Source: Amycolatopsis camponoti (GTDB lineage: Bacteria > Actinomycetota > Actinomycetes > Mycobacteriales > Pseudonocardiaceae). Taken from it: DNA of 64,000 bases. A program made the position numbers and the translations under genes. This document shows positions 8,921-17,297 of the stretch, piece after piece (the stretch's first letter is position 1; each line of letters begins with the position of its first letter). A model generated the notes under the pieces. The model did no database searches, had not been told where the DNA came from, and saw only the letters and a program-made list of their open reading frames with translations. The stretch covers positions 2,065,841 through 2,129,840 of the forward strand of contig NZ_CABVGP010000003.1 in the NCBI RefSeq assembly GCF_902497555.1, written 5' to 3'.

Positions 8921-9882
8921 CCAGCGAGAACGCGACTGGGGCCCGGGACGCGCTGATCGCGTTGCGCGCCGAGGTCGGCAAGGCCGTCGTCGGCAACGAC
9001 GCCGCGGTCACCGGGCTGATCCTGGCGCTGCTCTGCCGGGGGCACGTGCTGCTCGAAGGCGTCCCGGGCGTGGCGAAGACGCTGCTCGTGCGGGCGCTGG
9101 CGGCCGCGCTGGACCTGGAGACCACGCGCGTGCAGTTCACGCCGGACCTGATGCCCGGCGACGTCACCGGCTCGATCGTCTACGACGCGCACAGCGGCGA
9201 GTTCTCCTTCCGCGAGGGGCCGGTGTTCACGAACCTGCTGCTCGCCGACGAGATCAACCGGACGCCGCCGAAGACGCAGTCGTCGCTGCTGGAGGCGATG
9301 GAGGAGCGGCAGGTCTCGCTCGACGGCAAGACGCGGCCGCTGCCCGACCCGTTCATCGTGATCGCCACGCAGAACCCGGTGGAGTACGAAGGCACCTACC
9401 CGCTGCCGGAGGCGCAGCTGGACCGGTTCCTGCTGAAGCTGACCATGCCCACGCCGTCGCGCGAGGACGAGATCGGCATCCTCTGGCGGCACGCGCAGGG
9501 TTTCGACCCGCGCAACCTGGCTGCGGCGGGCTTGAAGGCGGTCGCGGGCGCGACGGAGCTGGCGGCGGCGCGGGAAGCCGTGGCACGCGTGACGATCGGG
9601 CCCGAGGTGATCGGGTACGTCGTCGACCTGTGCCGGGCGACGCGGTCGTTGCCGTCGGTGCGGATCGGCGTTTCCCCGCGTGGCGCCACGGCGTTGCTCG
9701 CGGTGACGCGGGCCTGGGCGTGGCTCGCCGGCCGCGACTACGCGACCCCCGACGACGTCAAGGCCCTGGCTCGGCCCGCGTTGCGGCACCGTCTCGACGT
9801 GCGGCCGGAGGCCGAGCTGGAGGGCGTCACCGCGGACGGCGTGCTCGACCGCGTGCTCGCGTCCGTGCCCGTGCCGCGCTGA
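8917..9882 (+). CDS. MoxR-family AAA+ ATPase
   Basis: 321 residues. The TTG start at 8917 is chosen because GAGAGGTGGGG precedes it and it overlaps the upstream TGA. MoxR ATPases act as chaperones that mature or insert metal cofactors and assemble partner proteins carrying vWA or DUF58 domains. Visible motifs: Walker A GVPGVAKT (48-55), Walker B LLLADEIN (Asp/Glu 111-112), sensor 1 ATQNP, the YEGTYPLPEAQLDRF segment characteristic of MoxR, and sensor 2 near ISPRG (here VSPRG). It sits between its expected partners, DUF4350 and DUF58. Confidence 0.93.
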   Translation: MTSENATGARDALIALRAEVGKAVVGNDAAVTGLILALLCRGHVLLEGVPGVAKTLLVRALAAALDLETTRVQFTPDLMPGDVTGSIVYDAHSGEFSFREGPVFTNLLLADEINRTPPKTQSSLLEAMEERQVSLDGKTRPLPDPFIVIATQNPVEYEGTYPLPEAQLDRFLLKLTMPTPSREDEIGILWRHAQGFDPRNLAAAGLKAVAGATELAAAREAVARVTIGPEVIGYVVDLCRATRSLPSVRIGVSPRGATALLAVTRAWAWLAGRDYATPDDVKALARPALRHRLDVRPEAELEGVTADGVLDRVLASVPVPR

Positions 9883-9883
9883 C

Positions 9884-11176
9884 ATGGCCGTCACCGGAAG
9901 GCTCGGGCTGCTCGCGCTGTTCGGCGCGCTGGTGGTCGGGCTGGTGTGGCCGTCGAAGACCGGGATCCTGGCCGTCGGCGGCGTGCTCGTGCTGCTCGTG
10001 GTCGTCGACCTCGTGCTGGCCGGAAGCGTGCGGCCGCTGGCTTTCCGGCGGTCGGGCGACACGTCGGTGCGGCTCGGCGAGCCGTGCGAGGTGACGTTGG
10101 TCGTCGCGAACCCCGGTGGCCGTGCGGTGCGCGGGCAGCTGCGTGACGCGTGGCCGCCTTCGGCCGGAGCCGCGGACCGGCACGCGTTGCGCGTCCCGGC
10201 CGGGGAACGGCAGGCGCTGGTGACTTCCCTGCGGCCGACGCGGCGCGGCGACCGGACGGCGGCGCGGGTGACGGTCCGGTCGGTCGGGCCGCTGGGCGTG
10301 GCCGCGCGGCAGGGGTCGCACGAGGTGCCGTGGACCGTCCGCGTGCTGCCGCCGTTCCACAGCCGCAAGCACCTGCCGTCGCGGCTGGCGCGGCTGCAGC
10401 AGCTCGACGGCCGCAGCGCGGTGCTGATCCGCGGGCAGGGCACGGAGTTCGACTCGCTGCGCGAGTACGTGATCGGCGACGACGTCCGCTCGATCGACTG
10501 GCGCGCGACGGCGCGGGCGGCGGACGTGATGGTCCGGACCTGGCGCCCGGAGCGCGACCGGCACGTGGTGCTGGTGCTGGACACGGGCCGCGTGTCGGCC
10601 GGCCGGGTCGGCGACGCCCCGCGCCTGGACGCGGCGATGGACGCGGCGCTGCTGCTGGCCGTGCTGGCTTCCCGGGCGGGCGACCGCGTCGACCTGCTGG
10701 CGTACGACCGTCGCCTGCGGGCCGCGGTGCAGGGTTCTTCGGGGGCCTCCCTGCTGACGTCCCTGGTGAACGCGATGGCGCCGATCGAGCCGTCGCTGGT
10801 CGAGACGGACGCGCGGGGGATGGTCGCGGAGGTGCTCCAGCGCACCCGCCGCCGTTCGCTGGTGGTGCTGCTGACCGGGCTCGACGCGGCGCCGCTGGAG
10901 GAAGGCCTGTTCCCGGTGCTGAGCTCGCTGACCGCGCGGCACGAGCTGATCGTGGCGGCGGTGGCGGACCCGCGGGTCGCGGAGATGCTCACCGGCCGGG
11001 GCGACGCGGAGGCCGTGTACGACGCGGCGGCGGCGTCGCGGACGACGGCGGAGCGGCAGCGGGTGACCGAACGCCTGGCCCGGCACGGGGTCAGCGTGGT
11101 GGACGCGGTGCCGGAGGAGCTGCCGCCGGCGCTGGCGGACCGGTACCTGGCGCTGAAGGCGGCCGGGCGGCTCTAA
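9884..11176 (+). CDS. DUF58 domain protein (MoxR partner)
   Basis: 430 residues starting at the ATG one base after the moxR stop. Two TM helices at the N-terminus (about 5-21 and 25-41) are followed by a beta-rich region and a DUF58 core with the hallmark LREYVIGDDVRSIDWRATAR. A degenerate von Willebrand A-like fold follows (VVLVLDTGRVSAGR replaces the usual DxSxS metal site). Such proteins are partners of MoxR. The operon appears to end here, because the strong palindrome at 11182-11225 follows the stop within 6 nt. Confidence 0.87.
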   Translation: MAVTGRLGLLALFGALVVGLVWPSKTGILAVGGVLVLLVVVDLVLAGSVRPLAFRRSGDTSVRLGEPCEVTLVVANPGGRAVRGQLRDAWPPSAGAADRHALRVPAGERQALVTSLRPTRRGDRTAARVTVRSVGPLGVAARQGSHEVPWTVRVLPPFHSRKHLPSRLARLQQLDGRSAVLIRGQGTEFDSLREYVIGDDVRSIDWRATARAADVMVRTWRPERDRHVVLVLDTGRVSAGRVGDAPRLDAAMDAALLLAVLASRAGDRVDLLAYDRRLRAAVQGSSGASLLTSLVNAMAPIEPSLVETDARGMVAEVLQRTRRRSLVVLLTGLDAAPLEEGLFPVLSSLTARHELIVAAVADPRVAEMLTGRGDAEAVYDAAAASRTTAERQRVTERLARHGVSVVDAVPEELPPALADRYLALKAAGRL

Positions 11177-11181
11177 AGAGG

Positions 11182-11225
11182 TCGTGAGTGAGAAACAGTG
11201 TTCTAACCCTGTTTCTCACTCACGA
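11182..11225. terminator. 17-bp perfect palindrome, terminator or repeated element (copy 1)
   Basis: A perfect inverted repeat has arms TCGTGAGTGAGAAACAG (11182-11198) and CTGTTTCTCACTCACGA (11209-11225) around a 10-nt loop TGTTCTAACC. It lies just after the DUF58 stop codon. A nearly identical copy at 52533-52576 follows the RNase P RNA, so this looks like a recurring terminator or REP-like element and not a gene-specific hairpin. No U-tract follows, which is common in actinobacterial terminators. Confidence 0.75.
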
Positions 11226-11272
11226 GTGTGGCTGCGGTGGTGCGAGGTGCCCGACCCTGTTAAGCCCGAAGC

Positions 11273-12037
11273 ATGTGGAAGCTCATGGCCGTGGCACTGG
11301 CGATCTCTTCGGCACCCTCGCCGGTTCCGGCGGACGGCGCGCCGGTCTACCTGGCCGACGGCGGGGGCAAGCTCTCGCTCGCGGTGGCCGACGGCAAGCC
11401 CGTGCTGGCCGACGCGGGAGATGCGGGCGCGAAGTGGACCTACGCCGGGCAGCATTTCACGAATGTCCAGAGTGGACAGTGCTTGACCGCGGCGAGCCCG
11501 GTCGACGGGGTGGCGGTGAAACTGGCGGCCTGCGACGACAAGGACAAGCACCAGACGTGGCGGCGCGTGGCGGGACTGCCGGGCCTGGTCGAGATCGCGA
11601 ACGTCGCGACGGCGCGGTGCTTGACCGCGGAGGACGCCGTCCCGGGGGCCCGGCTGTACCAGGAAGTCTGTTCCCTGACGGGCATCGCGAACACGTGGGC
11701 GGCGGGCGGCCGGACGCTGGCGATCCTGTCCGGCAACGGCCAGCGCCTGGCGTCGAAGGACCCGGGAACGCCGTTCGTGGTCCGGGTGATCGGCGAAAAC
11801 GGCCAGCCGGCGGCGGACGTGCCGGTGACGTTCTTCGTCCGCGCGGCTCGCCCGAAGAACGCTTTGGTGTTCGAAGGCGGAGGCGAGACGGTGACGGTCA
11901 AGACGGGCGCGGACGGAACGGCGTCGAGCCCGAAGCTGGTGCTGACCGAGGTGGGCGAGTTCGAGGCGCGGTTCGTCGGGACGGCCGGGCTGGAGGACGG
12001 GTCGTCGATCGCCTTCGAGGGCTCGTGCCTATGCTGA
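11273..12037 (+). CDS. Secreted lectin-like protein with C-terminal Ig-like domain
   Basis: 254 residues. A signal peptide (MWKLMAVALAISSAPSPVPA, then DGAP) leads into a ricin-type beta-trefoil-like domain with repeated Cys pairs and QxW-type signatures (GQCLTAAS, KHQTWRRV, ARCLTAED, NTWAAGG). A bacterial Ig-like (Big_1-type) domain follows (VVRVIGENGQPAADVPVTFF). It probably binds a glycan at the cell surface or outside the cell. No catalytic domain is present. It sits alone between the DUF58 terminator and the convergent SpoIIM-like gene, which it overlaps by 9 nt at the 3' ends. Fold assignment is by motif only. Confidence 0.68.
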   Translation: MWKLMAVALAISSAPSPVPADGAPVYLADGGGKLSLAVADGKPVLADAGDAGAKWTYAGQHFTNVQSGQCLTAASPVDGVAVKLAACDDKDKHQTWRRVAGLPGLVEIANVATARCLTAEDAVPGARLYQEVCSLTGIANTWAAGGRTLAILSGNGQRLASKDPGTPFVVRVIGENGQPAADVPVTFFVRAARPKNALVFEGGGETVTVKTGADGTASSPKLVLTEVGEFEARFVGTAGLEDGSSIAFEGSCLC

Positions 12038-13036
12038 CTCGGGCAGGGCGTCCCCGGCGTCGCGCGCGTCGAGGTCGCCCACTTCGCCTTCCTTCGCCGC
12101 CCGTCTGCCGAGCGTGAAAACGTAGACCAGGAAAGCGATTTCGACCGCGACGCCGATCCCCACCCGGACCCACGTCGGCCAGCCCGACGGCGTCACGAAC
12201 GCCTCGATCAGCCCGGACACGAACAGCACGCACGCCAGCCCCAGCGCCATCACCACGACCGAACGGCCTTGCTCGGCCAGCGCTTTCGTCCGGGAGCGGC
12301 GGCCGGGGTCGACCACCGTCCAGCCGAGCTTCAGCCCGGTGCCCGCCGCGATGAACACCGCCGTCAGCTCCAGGAGGCCGTGGGGGAGCAGGAGGCCGAT
12401 CATCACGTCGCCGCGGCCGGCCGCGCTCATCGCGCCGATGATCACGCCCGCGTTGAGCGAGTTCAGCCACAGCGCGCCGATCACCGGCAGGCCCAGCGCG
12501 ATGCCGAGGAACAGGCAGGTCGCGGCCACCCAGGCGTTGTTCGTCCACACGCGCGCCGCGAACGACGTCGCCGGGCCCGTCGAGTAGTAGCTTTCCGCCT
12601 CGCCGCCGGGCTTGGTCAGCTGGTTGAGCTCGTCCGCGCTGCCGATCGACGCGCGCACGTTCGGGTCGCCGGCGACCCAGACCGCGATCACGACCATCAC
12701 CGCGATCGACACCAGCGCGGCCGGGATCCACCAGCGCCGCGAGAGGTACACGGCGGCGGGGAAGCGGCGCGTGAAGAACAGGGCGACCTCGCGCCACGCG
12801 GGGTTGTGCGACCCCGAGATCGCGCTCCGGCCGCGGGCGACCAGCCCGGACAGGCGGCTCACCAGGGCCGGGTCGGGCGCGACCGACCGGACGATCGACA
12901 GGTGGGTCGCGGTCCGCTGGTAGAGCGTCACCAGCTCGTCGGCCTCCGCCCCCGTCAGCTTGCCGCCGCGGTGGGTCAGCTCGCCGAGCCGGGACCACTC
13001 CGCCGAGTGCGTCGCGACGAAGACGTCCACATCCAC
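12029..13036 (-). CDS. SpoIIM-like (stage II sporulation protein M family) membrane protein
   Basis: 335 residues. A soluble N-terminus (DVDVFVATHSAEWSRLGEL) precedes about five TM helices, with the conserved NNAWVAATCLFLGIALGLP and LLPHGLLELTAVFIAAG segments of the DUF95/SpoIIM family. Non-sporulating actinobacteria carry these next to RDD and MoxR genes (recalled for Rv3694c). It is divergent from the RDD gene with only 33 bp between starts, so the two probably share a compact bidirectional promoter. The Asp/Glu-rich C-terminal tail is cytoplasmic. Function is unknown beyond envelope association. Confidence 0.83.
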   Translation of the reverse strand: MDVDVFVATHSAEWSRLGELTHRGGKLTGAEADELVTLYQRTATHLSIVRSVAPDPALVSRLSGLVARGRSAISGSHNPAWREVALFFTRRFPAAVYLSRRWWIPAALVSIAVMVVIAVWVAGDPNVRASIGSADELNQLTKPGGEAESYYSTGPATSFAARVWTNNAWVAATCLFLGIALGLPVIGALWLNSLNAGVIIGAMSAAGRGDVMIGLLLPHGLLELTAVFIAAGTGLKLGWTVVDPGRRSRTKALAEQGRSVVVMALGLACVLFVSGLIEAFVTPSGWPTWVRVGIGVAVEIAFLVYVFTLGRRAAKEGEVGDLDARDAGDALPESA

Positions 13037-13069
13037 GAGGTCAGCCTATCCGTCGCTACGCTGGGCCGT

Positions 13070-14068
13070 GTGCACGAGGAATCCGAGCTGGTCACCGGCG
13101 AAGCCGTCGTCCTGGACCTGCACGTCGCCAAGCTCGCCAGCCGGGCGCTGGCGATGGTGCTGGACGTCCTCGTGCAGTTCGCGCTGTTCATCGGCGCGTT
13201 CGTCGTGCTCATGCTCACCGTGCCGGGCGACGACGAATCGCTCGCGCTGACCCTCCTCCTGGTGTTCGTGGTGCTGATCATGGTCGGCTACCCGGTGCTG
13301 TTCGAGACGCTGTCGCGGGGCCGTTCGCTGGGCAAGATGGCGGTGGGGCTGCGCGTGGTGCGCGTCGACGGCGGGCCGATCCGCTTCCGCCACGCCCTGA
13401 CCCGCGGCCTGGCCGGGTTCGTCATCGACTTCTGGGCGCTCGGCGTGTTCGGGGCGGTGGCGGTGATCGTGTCGCTGTGCTCGTCCGACGGCCGCCGCGT
13501 CGGCGACTTCCTCGCCGGCACTCTGGTGGTCCGCGACCGCGTGCCGGAAAGCGTGGGCTACCCGGCGATCGGCATGCCGCCGGGCCTCGAGGGCTGGGCG
13601 GCTCAGCTCGACCTGACGCGGCTCCCGGACGACCTCGCGCTGGCGAGCCGTCAGTTCCTGGCGCGGTTCGGCCAGCTGGCGCCGGAAGCGTCGCACGCGC
13701 TGGGCTGGAAGCTGGCGCAGCAGGTCGGCAACGCACTGGGGACGCCGGTGCCGCCGGGCGTGCCGCCTTGGGCGTTCCTGGCGGCGGTGCTGGCGGAACG
13801 GCGCAACCGCGATCACGCGCGAGCGGTGCGGGCTTACGCGGCGCAGGTCGCGGCGGCGCGCGGGCAGCTCCCCGCCACGCCGGGGCCGGATCAGCCGGGG
13901 TTCCGGCAGGCGGGGTACCCGGCGGGCGCTCGGCTCGGGTCGACGGCCACGGGCGGGCAGCCCGCCGTGGCCTCGCCTTGGCCGGCGGCGGCCGAGGCGG
14001 ACACGCCGACCCCGCCGTCCGGAACTCCGGCGCCTCCCGCCGAAAACCCGTTCGCCCCGCCGGGCTAG
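13070..14068 (+). CDS. RDD family membrane protein
   Basis: 332 residues from the GTG at 13070. The RDD domain occupies about 18-165 with KLASRALAMVLDVLVQF, the SRGRSLGKMAVGLRVVRVDG core and RFRHALTRGLAGFVIDFW, giving three to four TM helices. The rest is a soluble Ala/Pro-rich tail containing a conserved helical region (LPDDLALASRQFLARFGQL) and a Pro-rich end. Divergent from the SpoIIM-like gene, as recalled for Rv3695. The stop overlaps the stop of the minus-strand zinc peptidase by 4 nt (CTAG). RDD proteins are variously implicated in transport; the role here is unknown. Confidence 0.85.
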   Translation: MHEESELVTGEAVVLDLHVAKLASRALAMVLDVLVQFALFIGAFVVLMLTVPGDDESLALTLLLVFVVLIMVGYPVLFETLSRGRSLGKMAVGLRVVRVDGGPIRFRHALTRGLAGFVIDFWALGVFGAVAVIVSLCSSDGRRVGDFLAGTLVVRDRVPESVGYPAIGMPPGLEGWAAQLDLTRLPDDLALASRQFLARFGQLAPEASHALGWKLAQQVGNALGTPVPPGVPPWAFLAAVLAERRNRDHARAVRAYAAQVAAARGQLPATPGPDQPGFRQAGYPAGARLGSTATGGQPAVASPWPAAAEADTPTPPSGTPAPPAENPFAPPG

Positions 14069-15462
14069 GAGACGTCTCCCGAGGCCGACAACCACGTGTT
14101 GCACTGCTGGTTGCGGTTCTTGGTCGCGCCGTGCTGCCACCAGGAGATGTTGTGCTTGGCGCTGCCGTGGTCGCGCTTGCCGTTGCGGGCGTAGTCGTCG
14201 CCGCGGTCCTGGGCGTTCCAGGCCTCGTTGTAGATGTTCTTGTCGACCGAGCCGCCCGAGACCGACGCCGAGCCGAGGAACATGCCCGAGAAGCACTGGG
14301 CTTCGAGCTCCATCCGCCGGGACAGCTCCAGGCCGACCGCCGAGTCGGCGCCCGCGTCGTAGCGCTGGTTGCCGTACGCCTCGGAGATGCCGGCCAGGTT
14401 CTGCACGTGGTGGCCGTATTCGTGGGCGAGCATCGAGAGGTAGGGGCCGGGGTGGTTGCCCCACACGTCGATCTCGATGCGGTCCAGCGGCATGTAGATC
14501 GTGTCGTTCGACGGGCAGTAGAACGGCGTGACACCGGTCGTCGTGCCGCCGCTGCCGCACGGCGTCGACGACTCCGACAGCGACCGCGGCACCGACAGGT
14601 TCGGCGACCGGAACGGCAGGTTCGCGCCGCCGAGCATGCGCGACCACATCGCGTCGAGGCAGGCGATCCCGGACTGGAAGAAGCGGGTGGCGCTGGCCTG
14701 GTCGGTCGCCCAGCGGCTCAGCGAGCAGGAGACGTTCTGCAGGCCGTAGTCGGCACTGGCGAACATCGGGTTGTCCCCGGTCGCGGCGACCGGGCGCGGC
14801 CCGCGCGGGGGCTCGGACGTGCGGGTCGTGCGCTCGGTGGTTTCGCTGGTGGTCGTGTCTTCGGTGGACGACGTGGTTTCGGTGGTCTCGGCTGCGGAGG
14901 TCGTTTCGTAGGTGTCCGAGGGGTAGGTGCTGGAGTACCCCGCGTCGGCGACGTGCCGCGTGGTGCCCCCGATCAGCGCGACGGCCGCGACGAGCCCTCC
15001 GACGACGGCGACGATCCCGATGATCGCGACGGCGACGATGACCCCGGTGTTGGACTTCTTGGCGACGTGCGGGCGGTAGCCGGGAGCGAAGCGGGGGCCG
15101 TAGGGCGCACCGGGCGGCGGGCCGGCGTAGGAGGGGGCGAAGGCGGGCGGGACAGCGGCGGCCGGCGGCGGGAGGGGCGCGCCGGCCGGAGGGAAGCCGG
15201 GGCGCGGGTACGGGCCGTGAGCGGGGAAGCCCTGGGTGCCTTGCGGGCCTCGGGGAGGGTGGCCGGGAAACTGCGGACCTTGCGGCGGCCGGCCGGGAAA
15301 CTGCGGCTGTCCGACCGGCCCCGGCGGCAACGGCCGAGTCCCCGGCGGTGGCAGCGGCCGGGCCCCGGGTGGTGGCAACGGCCGGGCCCCCGGCGGTGGC
15401 AACGGCCGCCGAGGGTCGTGCGGGCCAGGACCGGAGCCAGGACCCTGTGGGCCTTGCGTCAT
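14065..15462 (-). CDS. Neutral zinc metallopeptidase, membrane anchored (paralogue 2)
   Basis: 465 residues from the ATG at 15462, which has GGGGGG about 10 nt upstream; codons beyond it to 15540 are unlikely to be translated. A 150-residue Pro/Gly-rich N-terminus with repeats of PPGARPLP precedes one TM helix (VIVAVAIIGIVAVVGGLVAAVALI), a Thr/Ser/Glu-rich stalk and a YpfJ-type zinc peptidase domain. The zinc site is HEYGHHVQ and the following helix is SRRMELEAQCFSGMF. It is a clear paralogue of 4680-5756, with the same zinc helix and the same C-terminal Trp/Cys motifs. The Pro-rich arm may contact cytoplasmic partners. Confidence 0.83.
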   Translation of the reverse strand: MTQGPQGPGSGPGPHDPRRPLPPPGARPLPPPGARPLPPPGTRPLPPGPVGQPQFPGRPPQGPQFPGHPPRGPQGTQGFPAHGPYPRPGFPPAGAPLPPPAAAVPPAFAPSYAGPPPGAPYGPRFAPGYRPHVAKKSNTGVIVAVAIIGIVAVVGGLVAAVALIGGTTRHVADAGYSSTYPSDTYETTSAAETTETTSSTEDTTTSETTERTTRTSEPPRGPRPVAATGDNPMFASADYGLQNVSCSLSRWATDQASATRFFQSGIACLDAMWSRMLGGANLPFRSPNLSVPRSLSESSTPCGSGGTTTGVTPFYCPSNDTIYMPLDRIEIDVWGNHPGPYLSMLAHEYGHHVQNLAGISEAYGNQRYDAGADSAVGLELSRRMELEAQCFSGMFLGSASVSGGSVDKNIYNEAWNAQDRGDDYARNGKRDHGSAKHNISWWQHGATKNRNQQCNTWLSASGDVS

Positions 15463-15567
15463 GAAAGCGGAACCCCCCGTGCGATTTCCCCGTCGGAAGC
15501 GGCGTACCTGCGGAGATCTCGCCGTTCCGGGCGTCAGCATAGAGCGGGTGCTCTAGGGTGTGGTGCT

Positions 15568-17295
15568 GTGTCGAGCAAATGGGGGGCAGCGGCCGCGGTC
15601 GCCGCCTGGGTCGTGCTGAGCGCCGGGCCGGCCGCCGCGCAAGGGCCCTCCGCCGGGCCCGTCCTGCCGAACGCTCCGTCCGAACAGGTCAAGAAGCCCC
15701 AGCAGCTCAACGGCGAAAACGGCCAAAACGTCCAGCCGCCCGAAGGCGCCGTCGCCGATGTCGCCCTCAAGGTTCTGCGTGACGGCTCCCTCGAAGTCAC
15801 CGAGAAAGTCACGGTCCCCGGTGGCCGGCAGCTCATCTCGCGCGTCCCCCTCCGAGTCTCGGCCGGCGACGACCAAGACCGCGTCTTCGACGCCAGGAAC
15901 GTCAAGACCGAAGGCGCCGCCACCAGCCGGCTGACCGGTGACCAGCTCGTCCTCACCTTCACCGGCGGCACCTCCACCGTCACCTACACCGTCGACGGCG
16001 CCATCGCCGACCAGAGCGGCCGCCAGCAAGCCCGCTGGCAGGTCGCGAGCGGCTTCGACGCGCCCGTGGACAAGCTCACCGCCTCCTTCCTCGCGCCGTC
16101 GCCGCGACTGTCCCCTGTGGACTGCTTCGCCGGCCCGATCGGCTCGAACCAGCGCTGCACCCTCGCGGAGCTCGACCACACCGGCGTCGTCCGGCTCGAA
16201 CAGAACGACGTCAAGCCCGGCGACCGGGTCGACCTGATCGTCGGACTGCCCGCGAACACCGTCCCGGCCAACGCGAAGTTCGCCGAGGTCGGGCTCTTCG
16301 CCACCGCCTTCGCCTTCACCCCGCTGACCGGCGTCGTCTTCGCGCTCCTGCTCGTCTTCCTCGTCGCCGGCGGCCTCTTCGTCCGGCGCCGCCGCAAGGA
16401 AGACGCCGGCGCGCTCACCACCGCCACCGGCCCGGTCGAGGTCCTGCTCCGCGACGGCGACCGCGTCTTCTTCGCCAGCCCGGACGGCGTCCTGCCCGGC
16501 CAGGTCGGCACCGTCGTGGACGAGACCGTCGACGTCGTCGACATCAGTGCCACCGTCGTCGACCTCGCCGTCCGCAACTACCTCTGGCTGGCCGAAGTAC
16601 CGGGGCCCGACTGGCAGATCGCCCGCCGCAACCCGCCGGACGAGCACCTGCACGACTTCGAACGCGCCGTCTACGAGACGCTCCTGCCGGCCGGCACCGA
16701 CGCCGTGCTCGTGTCCCAGCTGCGCGCTCACGGCCGGCTCGACCTCCGCAAGATCAGCGACGCGATGTACGCCGACGTCGTCACCAAGCGCTGGTTCTCC
16801 CGCCGGCCCGACACCGCCCGCGGCCGGCTGACCTGGCTCGGCACCGGGATCTTCGCGCTCGGCGCGGGCGCCACCGCGGTCCTCACCTTCACGATCGGCG
16901 ACGCGCTGCTCGGCGTCGCGGTCGCGCTGGCCGGGCTCGCCGTCGCCGCGGCGGCCGCGCTGCTGCCCTCACGCACCGCGCGCGGCCGGGTGCTCGTCGG
17001 CCAGGTCCGCGGCCTGCTCGACTACCTGCGCACCGCGAAGGCCGAGGACATCCCGCCGGCCGATCGCGAGATGGTGTTCTCACGCTCGCTGCCGTACGCG
17101 GTCGTCCTGGGCGACACCGAACGCTGGCTCGGCACCTTCGCCGCGCTCAACCCCGCGTCGGACGGTTCGGCCGGGCTCTACTGGTACGGCGGCATGGAGT
17201 CCGATCACGACCTGCGCCGCTTCGGCACGCACTTCCCGTCCTTCCTGACGGCGCTCGACGGGCTGCTCACCGCGTCCGTCCGCGCGTCCCGCTGA
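15568..17295 (+). CDS. DUF2207 membrane protein (tandem copy A)
   Basis: 575 residues from the GTG at 15568. A signal peptide (AAAAVAAWVVLSAGPAAAQG) precedes an extracytoplasmic beta-sandwich region typical of DUF2207 (SLEVTEKVTVPGG, TYTVDGAIAD, DCFAGPIGSNQRC with two Cys). A TM helix (about 255-275) follows, then a cytoplasmic winged-helix-like region with PDGVLPGQVGTVVDE and DLAVRNYLWL. A TM pair (about 430-470) precedes a final domain with EMVFSRSLPYAVVLG. The family is of unknown function. The next gene is a tandem paralogue starting 2 nt downstream. Confidence 0.82.
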   Translation: MSSKWGAAAAVAAWVVLSAGPAAAQGPSAGPVLPNAPSEQVKKPQQLNGENGQNVQPPEGAVADVALKVLRDGSLEVTEKVTVPGGRQLISRVPLRVSAGDDQDRVFDARNVKTEGAATSRLTGDQLVLTFTGGTSTVTYTVDGAIADQSGRQQARWQVASGFDAPVDKLTASFLAPSPRLSPVDCFAGPIGSNQRCTLAELDHTGVVRLEQNDVKPGDRVDLIVGLPANTVPANAKFAEVGLFATAFAFTPLTGVVFALLLVFLVAGGLFVRRRRKEDAGALTTATGPVEVLLRDGDRVFFASPDGVLPGQVGTVVDETVDVVDISATVVDLAVRNYLWLAEVPGPDWQIARRNPPDEHLHDFERAVYETLLPAGTDAVLVSQLRAHGRLDLRKISDAMYADVVTKRWFSRRPDTARGRLTWLGTGIFALGAGATAVLTFTIGDALLGVAVALAGLAVAAAAALLPSRTARGRVLVGQVRGLLDYLRTAKAEDIPPADREMVFSRSLPYAVVLGDTERWLGTFAALNPASDGSAGLYWYGGMESDHDLRRFGTHFPSFLTALDGLLTASVRASR

Positions 17296-17297
17296 CC

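Noticed and set aside
8530..10992. Minus-strand frames opposite the DUF4350, MoxR and DUF58 genes
   Set aside because: Antisense shadows; the plus-strand proteins have firm family motifs and coupled starts.
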